A DNA stretch of 64,000 nt from Agrobacterium tumefaciens (GTDB lineage Bacteria; Pseudomonadota; Alphaproteobacteria; Rhizobiales; Rhizobiaceae): the NCBI GenBank assembly GCA_017744915.1, contig JAGIAH010000012.1:20681-84680 (forward strand). Reading direction: 5' to 3'. Below the pieces are notes generated by a model. It saw nothing but the letters and a program-made list of their open reading frames with translations, made no database searches and was not told where the DNA came from. Made by a program: the position numbers and the translations under genes. Below are positions 1 to 8,786 of this stretch, one piece after another (the stretch's first letter is position 1; the number at the start of each line of letters is the position of its first letter).

Positions 1-1
1 C

Positions 2-646
2 GTCGTCAGGGAAGACTACGTCCTGTCCATCCCGGACAATCTTCCGCTCGATGCCTCCGCGCCGCTTCTCTGCGCCGGCATTACGCTCTATTCGCCGCTG
101 CGCCACTGGAATGCCGGCCCCGGCAAGAAGGTCGCGATCCTCGGCATGGGTGGCCTTGGCCATATGGGCGTGAAGATCGGCTCGGCCATGGGCGCTGATA
201 TCACCGTTCTCTCGCAGTCCCTGTCGAAGAAGGAAGACGGCCTCAAGCTCGGCGCGAAGGAATATTACGCCACCAGCGACGCCTCGACCTTCGAGAAGCT
301 CGCCGGCACCTTCGACCTGATCCTGTGCACCGTCTCGGCCGAAATCGACTGGAACGCCTATCTCAACCTGCTCAAGGTCAATGGCACGATGGTTCTGCTT
401 GGCGTGCCGGAACATGCGATCCCGGTTCATGCTTTCTCGGTCATTCCCGGCCGCCGTTCGCTCGCCGGTTCGATGATCGGCTCGATCAAGGAAACCCAGG
501 AAATGCTGGATTTCTGCGGCAAGCACGACATCGTTTCGGAAATCGAGAAGATCGACATCAAGGACGTCAACGAAGCCTATGAGCGCGTGCTGAAGAGCGA
601 CGTGCGTTACCGCTTCGTCATCGACATGGCCTCGCTCGACGCCTGA
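2..646 (+). CDS. Zinc-type NAD(P)-dependent alcohol dehydrogenase, C-terminal part
   Basis: The gene enters from the left edge in frame 2, so only the last 214 codons are present. The visible part begins just before the cofactor domain and carries the Rossmann motif [13 protein letters not shown]. It continues through the MDR C-terminal lobe to a normal stop. The sequence resembles the cinnamyl-alcohol-dehydrogenase/YahK branch of medium-chain dehydrogenases, which reduce aldehydes with NADPH. The GHE and Cys zinc-binding region would lie upstream and cannot be checked. A strong terminator follows 27 bp after the stop, so this is probably the last gene of its transcript. Confidence 0.9.
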   Translation, partial: VVREDYVLSIPDNLPLDASAPLLCAGITLYSPLRHWNAGPGKKVAILGMGGLGHMGVKIGSAMGADITVLSQSLSKKEDGLKLGAKEYYATSDASTFEKLAGTFDLILCTVSAEIDWNAYLNLLKVNGTMVLLGVPEHAIPVHAFSVIPGRRSLAGSMIGSIKETQEMLDFCGKHDIVSEIEKIDIKDVNEAYERVLKSDVRYRFVIDMASLDA

Positions 647-673
647 TACGCGCAGAGACGACCAAATAAACGA

Positions 674-702
674 GGGCGGGAAGCCATGCTTCCCGCCCTT
701 TT
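674..702 (+). terminator. Rho-independent terminator after the alcohol dehydrogenase
   Basis: An 11-bp perfect stem (GGGCGGGAAGC / GCTTCCCGCCC) with a CAT loop is followed by TTTT. It serves the + strand gene and lies 10 bp before the 3' end of the convergent ndh-like gene. Confidence 0.9.
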
Positions 703-712
703 CTTTGTTACT

Positions 713-1978
713 TCAGGCCTCGTCCTTCAGCGTCTCTTTCTGGGTAATCAGCCGCGCGCTGTGCTGGCCGCTCAGATAAATCCACAGCCAGCTCCACGCC
801 ACGGCCAGCCGCGAGCGCGTTCCGATCAGGAAGTAGATATGGGCAAGCCCCCATATCCACCACGCCAGCACGCCCTTCAGCTTGAACCGACCGAAATCGA
901 TCACCGCCGCGCGTTTGCCGATGGTGGCGAGATTGCCCTGATGGCTGTAGCGGAAGGGTGCCGGCGACGGCTTGCCCTCCAGCCGCGCCTTGATGACCTT
1001 CGCCACATAAGCGCCCTGCTGCTTTGCCGCGGGCGCGATGCCCGGCACCGGCTTGCCGTTTTCCTGATTGACGGCGGCGGTATCACCGATGACGAAGATA
1101 TCAGCATCGTCTTCGAGATGAAGCTGCGGCCCGACGATGACACGCCCGGCCCTGTCGCCGGCGGCATTCAGCCACTTCGCGGCGGGAGAGGCCTGCACAC
1201 CGGCGGCCCAGACGACGGTGCGGCAGGGATAATAGGTATCGCCCACCGTCACACCCTCATCGTTGCAGGCTGTCACCGGCGTGCCGAGCAGAACCTCGAC
1301 GCCAAGCTTCTCAAGCGCTTCTTTGGCATAGGTCGAAAGATCCTCCGTAAAGACCGGCAGGACACGAGGGCCGGCCTCAACAAGCAGAACACGGGTCTTT
1401 GTGGTATCGACATTGCGAAATTCCGCCGGCAACACCTTGTGGGCCAGTTCGGCGATCATGCCCGCCATTTCCACGCCCGTCGGGCCCGCGCCGATGATGA
1501 CGAAGGTGAGAAGCGCCTGCCGTTCCTCTTCACTGGTGGCAAGTTCGGCTCTTTCAAAGGCGAGAAGCAGACGGCGGCGGATCGTCGTTGCATCTTCCAG
1601 CGTCTTGAGGCCGGGGGCGGAACGCTCCCACTCGTCGCGGCCGAAATAGGCGTGGCGCGCGCCGGTGGCCAGTACCAGCGTATCGAAGCCGATGCTCTCG
1701 CCGGTGTTGAGATGCACGGTTCTCGCCACCCGGTCCACACCGGTCACCTCCGCAAGCAGGGTCGTCACCTCCTTGCGGTCGCGGTAAAGATGGCGGATCG
1801 GCCAGGCGATTTCGGATGTCGCCAGCGCCGTCGTCGCAACCTGATACAGCAGGGGCTGGAACAGGTGATGGTTGCGACGATCGATCAATGTGATGCGGAC
1901 AGGGGCCCCCTCCAGCCCGTGAACCAGTTGCAAACCGCCGAAGCCTCCACCCACGACGACAACATGATGTTCTTGCAT
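713..1978 (-). CDS. ndh: Type II NADH dehydrogenase (NDH-2-like FAD oxidoreductase)
   Basis: This is a 421-residue flavoprotein of the NDH-2 family, which oxidises NADH and passes electrons to quinone without pumping protons. The N-terminal FAD motif VVVVGGGFGGLQLV and a second dinucleotide motif (FVIIGAGPTGVEMAGMIAEL, about residue 170) are both present. The C-terminal part has the hydrophobic stretch expected of a membrane-attached enzyme (about residues 350-400). I chose the ATG at 1978 because the FAD motif starts five residues later and a GGAAGG sequence lies upstream. An in-frame start 51 bp further up would add residues outside the family fold. It lies 72 bp downstream of pdxJ on the same strand. 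Confidence 0.88.
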   Translation of the reverse strand: MQEHHVVVVGGGFGGLQLVHGLEGAPVRITLIDRRNHHLFQPLLYQVATTALATSEIAWPIRHLYRDRKEVTTLLAEVTGVDRVARTVHLNTGESIGFDTLVLATGARHAYFGRDEWERSAPGLKTLEDATTIRRRLLLAFERAELATSEEERQALLTFVIIGAGPTGVEMAGMIAELAHKVLPAEFRNVDTTKTRVLLVEAGPRVLPVFTEDLSTYAKEALEKLGVEVLLGTPVTACNDEGVTVGDTYYPCRTVVWAAGVQASPAAKWLNAAGDRAGRVIVGPQLHLEDDADIFVIGDTAAVNQENGKPVPGIAPAAKQQGAYVAKVIKARLEGKPSPAPFRYSHQGNLATIGKRAAVIDFGRFKLKGVLAWWIWGLAHIYFLIGTRSRLAVAWSWLWIYLSGQHSARLITQKETLKDEA

Positions 1979-2050
1979 ATGTCTCTGCCTTCCAAAATTT
2001 GCGCACGGAGCATGCGCAAGGCAGAGCATAGGTGAAAAAATTGACTTTGG

Positions 2051-2806
2051 TTATGAATTAGGCTGACCGCAGGCGTGACAAAAACGCCGGACTGTTTCAG
2101 CCATGCCATATTCCAGTGCATCCGCCGTCAGCCCGTGGCCGATCGAGACTTCGGCAAGATTGGGAATACGTTTCATCAGCCTGGGCAGGTTCGCCACCGT
2201 CAGATCATGGCCGGCATTGACCGCAAGTCCGAGTGCGGCGGCATGATCCGCCGTCTGCCCCAGCTGCTCGACAAGCACGTCAGCCTTTTGCGGATCGTCA
2301 AAACAGCCACCATAGGGACCGGTATAAAGCTCGATGCGGGCAGCCCCCGTCTCGGCCGCCAGTTCCACGGGCTCGCGTTCCCCGTCGCCATCGGCAAACA
2401 GCGAAACGCGCATACCGCCGGCCTTCAGGCGTCCAACGACGTCCTTCAGGAAAACGGCATGTTTACGGAAATCCCAGCCATGGTCGGAGGTCGCCTGCGA
2501 CGGATCATCCGGCACCAGCGTCACCTGTTCCGGCTGCGTCTTTTCACAAAGGACCAGAAAATCCTCGGTCGGATAACCTTCGATGTTGAATTCCGCGCCG
2601 GGGAAACGGTCATCGATCAGCGCCCGCAGCACCGGCAGGTCCGAAAAGCGGATGTGGCGCTGGTCGGGCCGAGGGTGTACAGTCAGCCCGCTTGCACCCG
2701 CCGAGAGCGCAATTTGCCCGAAATGCGCGACATCCGGCCAGGGAAGATCGCGGCGGTTGCGTAACATGGCAATTGCGTTCAAATTGACGGAAAGTTTTGC
2801 AGGCAT
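2051..2806 (-). CDS. pdxJ: Pyridoxine 5'-phosphate synthase
   Basis: PdxJ condenses 1-deoxyxylulose 5-phosphate with 3-amino-2-oxopropyl phosphate, the last ring-forming step of de novo vitamin B6 synthesis in the cytoplasm. The 251 residues fit the family length. Family motifs are visible: [15 protein letters not shown] at the N-terminus, [37 protein letters not shown], and VNAGHDL near the C-terminus. I start at ATG 2806 ([10 protein letters not shown]). A longer frame adds ten residues but lacks a better ribosome binding site. It is the first of two same-strand genes, with ndh behind it. Confidence 0.95.
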   Translation of the reverse strand: MPAKLSVNLNAIAMLRNRRDLPWPDVAHFGQIALSAGASGLTVHPRPDQRHIRFSDLPVLRALIDDRFPGAEFNIEGYPTEDFLVLCEKTQPEQVTLVPDDPSQATSDHGWDFRKHAVFLKDVVGRLKAGGMRVSLFADGDGEREPVELAAETGAARIELYTGPYGGCFDDPQKADVLVEQLGQTADHAAALGLAVNAGHDLTVANLPRLMKRIPNLAEVSIGHGLTADALEYGMAETVRRFCHACGQPNS

Positions 2807-3041
2807 GGCATCGGAGCTCCGGTTCGGAATTGACACCTTGTTTCACGCAGGTTGACGCCGACCGCAAGGAGGCCGATAAAATTTTTTAAAGGTGCGGGAA
2901 CGAAAGCAGGCAATACACGTTATGGTTTTTTTGCTGCGTTTGGCATGATGTCTAGATCAGAAGACAGGCCCGTGACAGGGGAACAAGTAACGGATGCCAT
3001 AAGAAGCAGGCACACTGTCAAAAAGCGTGAAGGGGGAGACG

Positions 3042-3737
3042 ATGCAGGATGGCAGGATGCCGTTTGAACACGGCGACGAGGACAAACCCAATCTAAGGAT
3101 CAGCAGCTTTCTACCGGATGTGAGCCTGCCTTCCTCCCTGCCCGCCGAACCGGTCCCCATCGCTGACATGGCCAATATCTTCGGGGTAACCCACCGAACA
3201 CTGCATTTTTACGAGGAAAAGGCGCTGCTGACCTCGAAGCGTATCGGCCAGATGCGCGTTTATAGCCACCGCAACGTCCAGCGCATGGCTGTCATCAACG
3301 TCTGTCGCGAAGTGGGCATTTCCGTCGCCGCGATTACCGAGATCATGGAAAAACTCGTCCGTTCGCTTTCGCAGGAAGAGGCGGACGACATATTCCACGC
3401 CGCCCTGCGGCAGCGGAAGAGGGAATTGACCGCCGAGCTTTCCACGCTCCAGCGCCAGGCCCAGCAGATCGAGGAATTGCTGGTGACGGAGACGGATGCG
3501 GACGGCATGGATGGCAGCGAACGAGCGCCGGCAAAGGACATCGCCCTCACCGACACAGAACGCAAATGCCTGGAACTGATGGCGGAGGGTTATGCGCCGG
3601 TGCGGCTTGCCCGTGCCCTTGGCCTTTCAGGCGGCGATCTCAACATCCTCGAGGCAAAGATCATCGGCAAGTTCAACGCCAGCAACCGCTTTCAGGCGGT
3701 CGCCAAGGCGGTTCTGCTGGGCGTTATCCGCGCCTGA
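3042..3737 (+). CDS. MerR-family regulator with an added C-terminal LuxR-type HTH
   Basis: The predicted protein has 231 residues and two DNA-binding modules. Residues about 38-107 form a MerR winged HTH (MANIFGVTHRTLHFYEEKAL, then RVYSHRNVQRM). A heptad-rich helix at about 110-150 is a likely dimer coiled coil. Residues about 167-228 match a LuxR/GerE HTH (LTDTERKCLELMAEGY through NRFQAVAKAVL). No Cys-rich metal site or drug-binding domain is visible. The ATG at 3042 is preceded by AAGGGGGAG at good spacing, which favours it over the in-frame GTG at 3027. It stands alone, with its stop directly abutting the convergent helicase stop. Its targets cannot be told from the sequence. Confidence 0.85.
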   Translation: MQDGRMPFEHGDEDKPNLRISSFLPDVSLPSSLPAEPVPIADMANIFGVTHRTLHFYEEKALLTSKRIGQMRVYSHRNVQRMAVINVCREVGISVAAITEIMEKLVRSLSQEEADDIFHAALRQRKRELTAELSTLQRQAQQIEELLVTETDADGMDGSERAPAKDIALTDTERKCLELMAEGYAPVRLARALGLSGGDLNILEAKIIGKFNASNRFQAVAKAVLLGVIRA

Positions 3738-4865
3738 TCAACGAACGATCGTCAGGGTTTCCGCCGCGCGGGTGATGGCGGTGTAAAGCCACCTTTCGCG
3801 GGAATCCCGGAAGGCATAGCTCTCGTCGAAGAGAACCACATTGTTCCATTGCGAACCCTGCGCCTTGTGCACGGTCAGCGCATAACCGAAATCGAACTCG
3901 TCGTAGCGCTTGCGGGTCGACCACGGAATTTCGGTCTCCACATCCTCGAAGGCCGCCTTCAGCAATTTGATCTTCGCGGCACCGCGATCCATATCGTCAT
4001 CTTCCGGCCGGATCATCAGGTTGATACCGGGCTTCACCGTCTCGCGCGAAGAACTCATCACCTGCCACAATGAACCGTTGAGCAGGCCCTTGGCCGGATC
4101 GTTCCGCAGGCAGACCAGCTTGTCGCCGGACTGCGGATAATCGGCGGAAAAACCCTTCAGCTCGCGAAGCCGCTGATTATAGCGGCGGCGGGTGCGATTG
4201 GTGCCGACCAGCACCTGATCGGCCTCCAGCACCAGCGACTGCGTCACTTCGGATTTGGAAATCACCTGCGCGGAGCCATAGTCGCCGCGCATGATCTCGC
4301 GGCCTTCGCGCACATCCATGGCCAGATGGATGATGGGATTGTCCTTGGCCTGGCGGTGAATTTCCGACAGCAGATAGTCCGGCTCCTGCTCGGTGAAGAA
4401 GCCACCACCCGAAACCGGTGGCAGCTGCCCCGGATCGCCAAGCACGAGGATCGGCGTGCCGAAGCTCATCAGATCCTTGCCGAGCTGCTCGTCCACCATC
4501 GAACATTCATCGATGATGATAAGCGCCGCCTTGGCGAGCGGGCTCTGGCGGTTGATGGAGAACATCGGCGCGATCGAGGTCTTGCCGGTTTCCTCGTCTT
4601 CGACGGTTTCTTCGCCGCGCGGGCGGTAGATCAGCGAATGGATGGTGCGGGCATTGGTTGCGCCGCGCGAACGCAGCACCTGCGCGGCCTTGCCGGTGAA
4701 GGCCGCAAACAGCACTTCGCCATCGACATTTTCCGCAAAATGCTTGGCAAGCGTCGTCTTGCCGGTTCCGGCATAACCGAACAGCCGGAAAACCGGCGTC
4801 CGGCCTTCCTTCAGCCAGCGGGAAACAGCCTTGAGCGCTTCGTCCTGTTGCGGTGAAAATAACAT
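3738..4865 (-). CDS. Small RecD-like superfamily 1 ATP-dependent helicase
   Basis: A 375-residue SF1 helicase of the RecD/exonuclease V alpha type. Motif I (GYAGTGKTTLAKHF, about residue 30), motif II (IIIDECSMVD, about 113), motif III (VLGDPGQLPPVSGG, about 140) and a late motif VI region (YTAITRAAETLTIV at the C-terminus, after the UvrD-like YALTVHKAQGSQW) are all present. It lacks the N-terminal extension of RecD and RecD2, so it is probably a stand-alone 5'-3' helicase rather than a RecBCD subunit. No recB or recC is nearby. A GAGGG ribosome binding site precedes the ATG. Its role in repair or phage-type DNA metabolism is not known from context. Confidence 0.85.
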   Translation of the reverse strand: MLFSPQQDEALKAVSRWLKEGRTPVFRLFGYAGTGKTTLAKHFAENVDGEVLFAAFTGKAAQVLRSRGATNARTIHSLIYRPRGEETVEDEETGKTSIAPMFSINRQSPLAKAALIIIDECSMVDEQLGKDLMSFGTPILVLGDPGQLPPVSGGGFFTEQEPDYLLSEIHRQAKDNPIIHLAMDVREGREIMRGDYGSAQVISKSEVTQSLVLEADQVLVGTNRTRRRYNQRLRELKGFSADYPQSGDKLVCLRNDPAKGLLNGSLWQVMSSSRETVKPGINLMIRPEDDDMDRGAAKIKLLKAAFEDVETEIPWSTRKRYDEFDFGYALTVHKAQGSQWNNVVLFDESYAFRDSRERWLYTAITRAAETLTIVR

Positions 4866-4980
4866 GCGCCCTCATCGCAGGATTCGAGCCTGATGCGCAA
4901 CAGAAAAAGAACGAAAGATGAATCGCCGGGTGAGAATGCGGCAATAAAACACGGCTGGTTTTTAAACCGCGGCAGCTATC

Positions 4981-6276
4981 ATGCCGCGCATGAAGATATT
5001 GATTCTCGGCGCATCAGGTTTCATCGGCTCGGAGGTCGTGCGTGGCCTTCACGGCAAAGGCCACGTCGTCACCGGGCTTGCACGTTCCGTTACACGCGCC
5101 ACAGACAAATGGCCTTTTGCGAACTGGGTTTCCGCCGATCTCGCCCGCATGACACGCGCATCGGACTGGGACGCGCTGGTCAGGGATCACGACGCCATCG
5201 TCAATTGCGCCGGCGCGCTTCAGGACGGCCTGTCGGACGATCTGGCGGCGACACAGGAAAAAGCCATGCTGGCGCTTTACGAGGCGGCGGCACAGGCGGG
5301 CGGCAGGATTCTGATCCAGATATCGGCCCGTACGGCAGGAGCCGCAGCCGACCTGCCCTTCCTCGCCACCAAACGCCGCGCCGATGAGGCGCTTACCGCA
5401 AGCGGCCTGCCTTACGTCATCTTCCGCCCCGCGCTGGTTGTCGGGCGCAATGCCCATGGCGGCACGGCGCTGGTGCGCGCGCTTGCCGGCTTTCCTTTCG
5501 TTCTGCCGCTCGTCAATGGTGCAATGCCGGTTCGAACGGTCGCGGTCGAGGATGTGGCGGCGGCCGTCTGCGCGGCCATCGATGGTGAAATTCCGCCGGG
5601 TAGCGATCTCGAGCTCGCCGCGGAAGAAACGCTGACATTGCAGGACGTCGTCACCACGCACCGGCAATGGCTTGGCCTGCCCACCGCTCCCTTCATCAAC
5701 CTTCCGGCGGCCCTTATGCGCCCCGTCAGTCTGATGGCGGATGCCGCAGGCGCGCTCGGCTGGCGCTCGCCGCTCCGTTCAACCGCCATGACGGTCATGT
5801 CGGAAGGCATCGTCACGGAGGGTGAGGCGCAATCGGGGATGACATCGCTCAAGAGCCTGAAACAGACGCTGGCCGCCCACCCCTCCGGCGTGCAGGACCT
5901 GTGGCTTGCCAGATCCTATCTGCTGAAACCGCTGGTCATTCTCTGCCTGTCTTTATTCTGGCTGTTATCCGGCCTCGTGCCGCTGCTGAACATCCATGGA
6001 GCGGCAGCGCATTTTCTGCCCTTCATGCCCCAAGCTTCGGCCATCGCCCTCACGCTCGCCACCTGCCTCATCGATATAGCCCTCGGCGTCACCGTCCTGC
6101 TGCGACCACTCGCAAGAAAGGCGCTTATCGGCATGCTGCTGATCAGCGGCGCCTATCTGACGGGTGGCACTCTGCTGGAGCCGGGCCTGTGGCTCGATCC
6201 GCTCGGGCCCCTCGTCAAAGTCCTGCCTTCCCTCGCCCTGACCCTTGTTGCCCTCGCCACCCTGGATGAACGCTGA
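4981..6276 (+). CDS. SDR-type NAD(P)-binding protein fused to a DoxX-like membrane domain
   Basis: The 431-residue protein joins two modules. Residues about 4-290 are an extended/atypical short-chain dehydrogenase domain with the motif LILGASGFIGSEV and a later FRPALVVGR segment typical of NmrA/epimerase-like proteins. Residues about 310-430 hold four predicted membrane helices of the DoxX-like type. The substrate is unknown. Such fusions are seen in other proteobacteria, and a redox role at the inner membrane is an inference. The start ATG 4981 has a weak ribosome binding site; ATG 4990 is an alternative. The stop overlaps the start of the next gene, implying translational coupling. Confidence 0.82.
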   Translation: MPRMKILILGASGFIGSEVVRGLHGKGHVVTGLARSVTRATDKWPFANWVSADLARMTRASDWDALVRDHDAIVNCAGALQDGLSDDLAATQEKAMLALYEAAAQAGGRILIQISARTAGAAADLPFLATKRRADEALTASGLPYVIFRPALVVGRNAHGGTALVRALAGFPFVLPLVNGAMPVRTVAVEDVAAAVCAAIDGEIPPGSDLELAAEETLTLQDVVTTHRQWLGLPTAPFINLPAALMRPVSLMADAAGALGWRSPLRSTAMTVMSEGIVTEGEAQSGMTSLKSLKQTLAAHPSGVQDLWLARSYLLKPLVILCLSLFWLLSGLVPLLNIHGAAAHFLPFMPQASAIALTLATCLIDIALGVTVLLRPLARKALIGMLLISGAYLTGGTLLEPGLWLDPLGPLVKVLPSLALTLVALATLDER

Positions 6277-6758
6277 TGACGCTTGAGGACCTGTTGCGGC
6301 TTGCGCATGCCATCGGCGCAACGGTGCTGTTCGGCACCGGCGCGGGCATCGCCTTTTTCATGGTCATGGCGCGGCGAACGGAGAGCCCGGCACTGATCGC
6401 GCATGTCGCGAGCACGGTCGTCATCGCCGACACGATCTTCACCGCGACGGCCGCAATCATCCAGCCGGTGACCGGCTATTTTCTCGCACGCATCATCGGC
6501 TGGCCGCTCACCGAAGGCTGGATCGCCCTTTCGCTTGGCCTTTATGTCTTCACCGGCATTTTCTGGCTGCCGGTCGTCTGGATCCAGATCCGGCTGCGGG
6601 ATATCGCCCGTGATTGCGCCGCCAAGGGACAAGACCTGCCGGCGCAATGGTTCCGCCTTTACCGCATCTGGTTCGTCTGCGGTTTCCCCGCCTTCTTCGC
6701 CGTTCTCGGCATCATCTGGCTGATGCTCAACAAGCCGGATATTCCCCTGTTCGGCTGA
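6276..6758 (+). CDS. DUF2269 family integral membrane protein
   Basis: A 160-residue protein with four hydrophobic segments (about residues 8-28, 45-70, 78-102 and 130-153), matching the DUF2269 family of small predicted inner-membrane proteins of unknown function. Its ATG shares one base with the TGA of the SDR-DoxX gene, so the two are almost certainly one operon and their products may act as a pair. No catalytic motif is visible. Confidence 0.8.
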   Translation: MTLEDLLRLAHAIGATVLFGTGAGIAFFMVMARRTESPALIAHVASTVVIADTIFTATAAIIQPVTGYFLARIIGWPLTEGWIALSLGLYVFTGIFWLPVVWIQIRLRDIARDCAAKGQDLPAQWFRLYRIWFVCGFPAFFAVLGIIWLMLNKPDIPLFG

Positions 6759-6898
6759 CTGCATGACGGCGGTCAGGAACGGGGTGAGTGGAGGATCGGA
6801 AATCAGCCGCTGATATGCGGGCCGAATGGCGCGCCATTCTCGCCGTTACGGGTCTCGAAAGCGCCACCGGGATAAAGCGTCATTTTTTCTGTCGAGAC

Positions 6899-6927
6899 GG
6901 GAATAAATCACCGGACAACGGTGTCTC
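6899..6927 (+). promoter_or_regulatory. Candidate ECF sigma-factor promoter of the YxFxxD-sigma-antisigma operon
   Basis: GGGAATAAA is followed 18 bp after its GGAAT core by GTCTC, about 45 bp upstream of the first start codon. GGAAT-type -35 and GTC-type -10 boxes are common for ECF sigma factors, and such operons are often self-activated. The call rests on one site read by eye. Confidence 0.4.
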
Positions 6928-6975
6928 TTGATGTGTTGGCGGCTTGAGCCCGCCCGAACCAAGGAGGATATGTCC

Positions 6976-7350
6976 ATGAAGATCCGCTTTATCGTTCCCG
7001 CCCTCGTTCTGGCTTTTGCCGGAACGGCCTATGCCGCGCCTGCGGTCGAAACGGTCAAGACTGACAAAGGCGATGTGCTGGCGGGCGAAAAAGGCATGAC
7101 GCTCTACACTTTCAAGAACGACAAGAAGGGCGTATCCAATTGTTACGACAAATGCGCGGTGAACTGGCCGCCGTTTTTCGCAGCCGCCAGTGACAAGGCC
7201 GAGGGCGCCTATTCCCTCGTGAAGCGCAAGGACGGCAAGATGCAGTGGGCGAAGGACGGCATGCCGCTCTATTATTGGGTCAAGGATACCAAGAAGGGCG
7301 ATGCCACCGGCGACGGCGTGAACGGTGTATGGGATGCCGCAAAACCATGA
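6976..7350 (+). CDS. Secreted protein with YxFxxD-type repeats (COG4315-like)
   Basis: A 124-residue exported protein: a signal peptide (MKIRFIVPALVLAFAGTAYA) is followed by two copies of the lipoprotein_15 type motif, LYTFKND and LYYWVKD, and a CYDKCAVNWPPF loop with two cysteines. The family is widespread, of unknown biochemical function, and often linked to stress-responsive ECF regulons. AAGGAGG sits 8 nt before ATG 6976. The upstream ATG at 6970 is only 2 nt from it and is rejected. It is the first gene of a probable three-gene operon with the sigma and anti-sigma factors. Confidence 0.85.
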   Translation: MKIRFIVPALVLAFAGTAYAAPAVETVKTDKGDVLAGEKGMTLYTFKNDKKGVSNCYDKCAVNWPPFFAAASDKAEGAYSLVKRKDGKMQWAKDGMPLYYWVKDTKKGDATGDGVNGVWDAAKP

Positions 7351-7354
7351 TGGC

Positions 7355-7891
7355 ATGAATGACGACAAGCGGGGGAGCCATTCCCCCGCAGCCGGCAGCT
7401 TCGAAGCGGAGATGCTGGCGCTGATACCCATGCTGCGCCGTTATTCCCGCAGCCTTTCCCGCTCCGACGCCGATGGCGAGGACCTTCTGCAGGACTGCGT
7501 GGAAAAGGCGCTTGCCAATAAAAGGCAATGGCGCGGAACGGGTTTGAAAACATGGGCTTACACGATAATGACGAATCTTTATCGCAACCGCCATCGCGCC
7601 GAGAAACGTCATCCGTCCGAAAGCCTCGACGGCCATGAGACCATCGCCGTCACGGATACGCTCTCCGATACGCTGGAGAACGACCGGCTGCACGGTGCGC
7701 TGGCACTTCTTTCACCGGATATGCGGGCGGTCCTGATGCTGGTGACGGTGGAAGGTTACAGCTATCAGGAGGCGGCCGCGACCTTGGCGATCCCGCTCGG
7801 CACCGTCATGTCCAGACTGTCCCGCGCCCGCGAAACCCTTCGCCAGCATCTGGCGGCGGATAATATCATACCCCTGCGGAGACCACGATGA
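7355..7891 (+). CDS. ECF-type RNA polymerase sigma factor
   Basis: A 178-residue sigma-70 family ECF factor. Region 2 (LRRYSRSLSRSDADGEDLLQ, then WAYTIMTNLYRNRHR) and region 4 (LSPDMRAVLMLVTVEGYSYQ through GTVMSRLSRARETLRQHL) are both complete. The start is uncertain: ATG 7355, ATG 7334 and GTG 7325 are in frame, the latter two overlapping the upstream gene. The anti-sigma gene overlaps its stop by 4 bp. The upstream secreted protein is probably part of its regulon. Confidence 0.9.
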   Translation: MNDDKRGSHSPAAGSFEAEMLALIPMLRRYSRSLSRSDADGEDLLQDCVEKALANKRQWRGTGLKTWAYTIMTNLYRNRHRAEKRHPSESLDGHETIAVTDTLSDTLENDRLHGALALLSPDMRAVLMLVTVEGYSYQEAAATLAIPLGTVMSRLSRARETLRQHLAADNIIPLRRPR

Positions 7892-8676
7892 AACGGCCCG
7901 ATGCCATAACCGAAGACGATCTGCACGCCTATGTCGACGGGCTCCTCTCCGACGATGATCGCGCGGCTGTCGAGGCCTGGCTGGCTGAAAGACCGGAAGA
8001 CCAGAGCCGGGTGGAGGCCTGGAAAAAACAGGCTGACATTCTACGCAATGCCTTTGCCTCCTATGCCGCCGCGCATCCCCATGACGCATCGATGCTCGGC
8101 CCGCAGAAGAGGGATCGCACATGGCGGCTGAAACCGGCTCTCCTGCAAACGGCGGCGGCCTTGCTGATCTTCGTTGCGGGCGGTGCAGCCGGCAGGCTGC
8201 TGCCCACGTCCTTTTCCACGCCGCAGGACGTGACCCTGGCATCACTGACGACGGATATTCCCGCACAGGCGAAATCCGCCTATCTCATCTATGCAAGCGA
8301 GGTGCGCCATCCCGTCGAAGTCGGTGCCGGCGAACAGCAGCATCTTGCGACATGGCTCGGCAAGCGGCTGGGTTATCCCTTCGCCATCCCTGATCTCTCG
8401 AAGATCGGATATGACCTCGTCGGCGGTCGGCTCATTCCCGTCAGTGGCAAGCCGGGCGCGATGCTGATGTATCAGGACAAGACCGGTCGCCGGGTGACGG
8501 TGCTGATCGGTCACAACGAGGAAAACCGCACCACCAGCTTCCGCATGGCGAGCGCCGACGGCATCGAGACCTTCTACTGGATCGACAACGAACTGGGTTA
8601 TGCCGTTTCCGCTGAACTGACACGGGACGAGGTGCAGGCAATCGCCGAGGAATGTTACCGGCAGTTTCCGACATAG
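7888..8676 (+). CDS. Membrane-anchored anti-sigma factor
   Basis: A 262-residue protein whose first ~60 residues (EDDLHAYVDGLLSDDDRAAV) look like the N-terminal sigma-binding domain of RskA/RsiW-type anti-sigma factors, followed by one membrane segment (about residues 85-103, LLQTAAALLIFVAGGAAG) and a C-terminal periplasmic domain of about 160 residues. No HxxxCxxC zinc motif is visible, so it is not a ZAS-type redox sensor. The ATGA overlap with the sigma gene supports a cognate pair. The signal it senses cannot be read from the sequence. Confidence 0.85.
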   Translation: MKRPDAITEDDLHAYVDGLLSDDDRAAVEAWLAERPEDQSRVEAWKKQADILRNAFASYAAAHPHDASMLGPQKRDRTWRLKPALLQTAAALLIFVAGGAAGRLLPTSFSTPQDVTLASLTTDIPAQAKSAYLIYASEVRHPVEVGAGEQQHLATWLGKRLGYPFAIPDLSKIGYDLVGGRLIPVSGKPGAMLMYQDKTGRRVTVLIGHNEENRTTSFRMASADGIETFYWIDNELGYAVSAELTRDEVQAIAEECYRQFPT

Positions 8677-8742
8677 AGTGTCGGACTGAAAAGTATGACC
8701 ACGATGCACGGGCAAGGATTTCTCGTAGCCACTTATCTCAAG

Positions 8743-8775
8743 CCCTCATTCCTGCGCTCGTCACTGGAATGAGGG
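8743..8775. repeat. Dispersed palindrome, type A copy 1
   Basis: A 10-bp perfect inverted repeat (CCCTCATTCC / GGAATGAGGG) with a 13-nt centre. It closely matches the element at 44927-44961 (same outer arms, same GCTYGTCAC centre). It lies between two convergent genes and is not followed by a T-run on either side. Confidence 0.7.
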
Positions 8776-8786
8776 AAAGAGAACGC

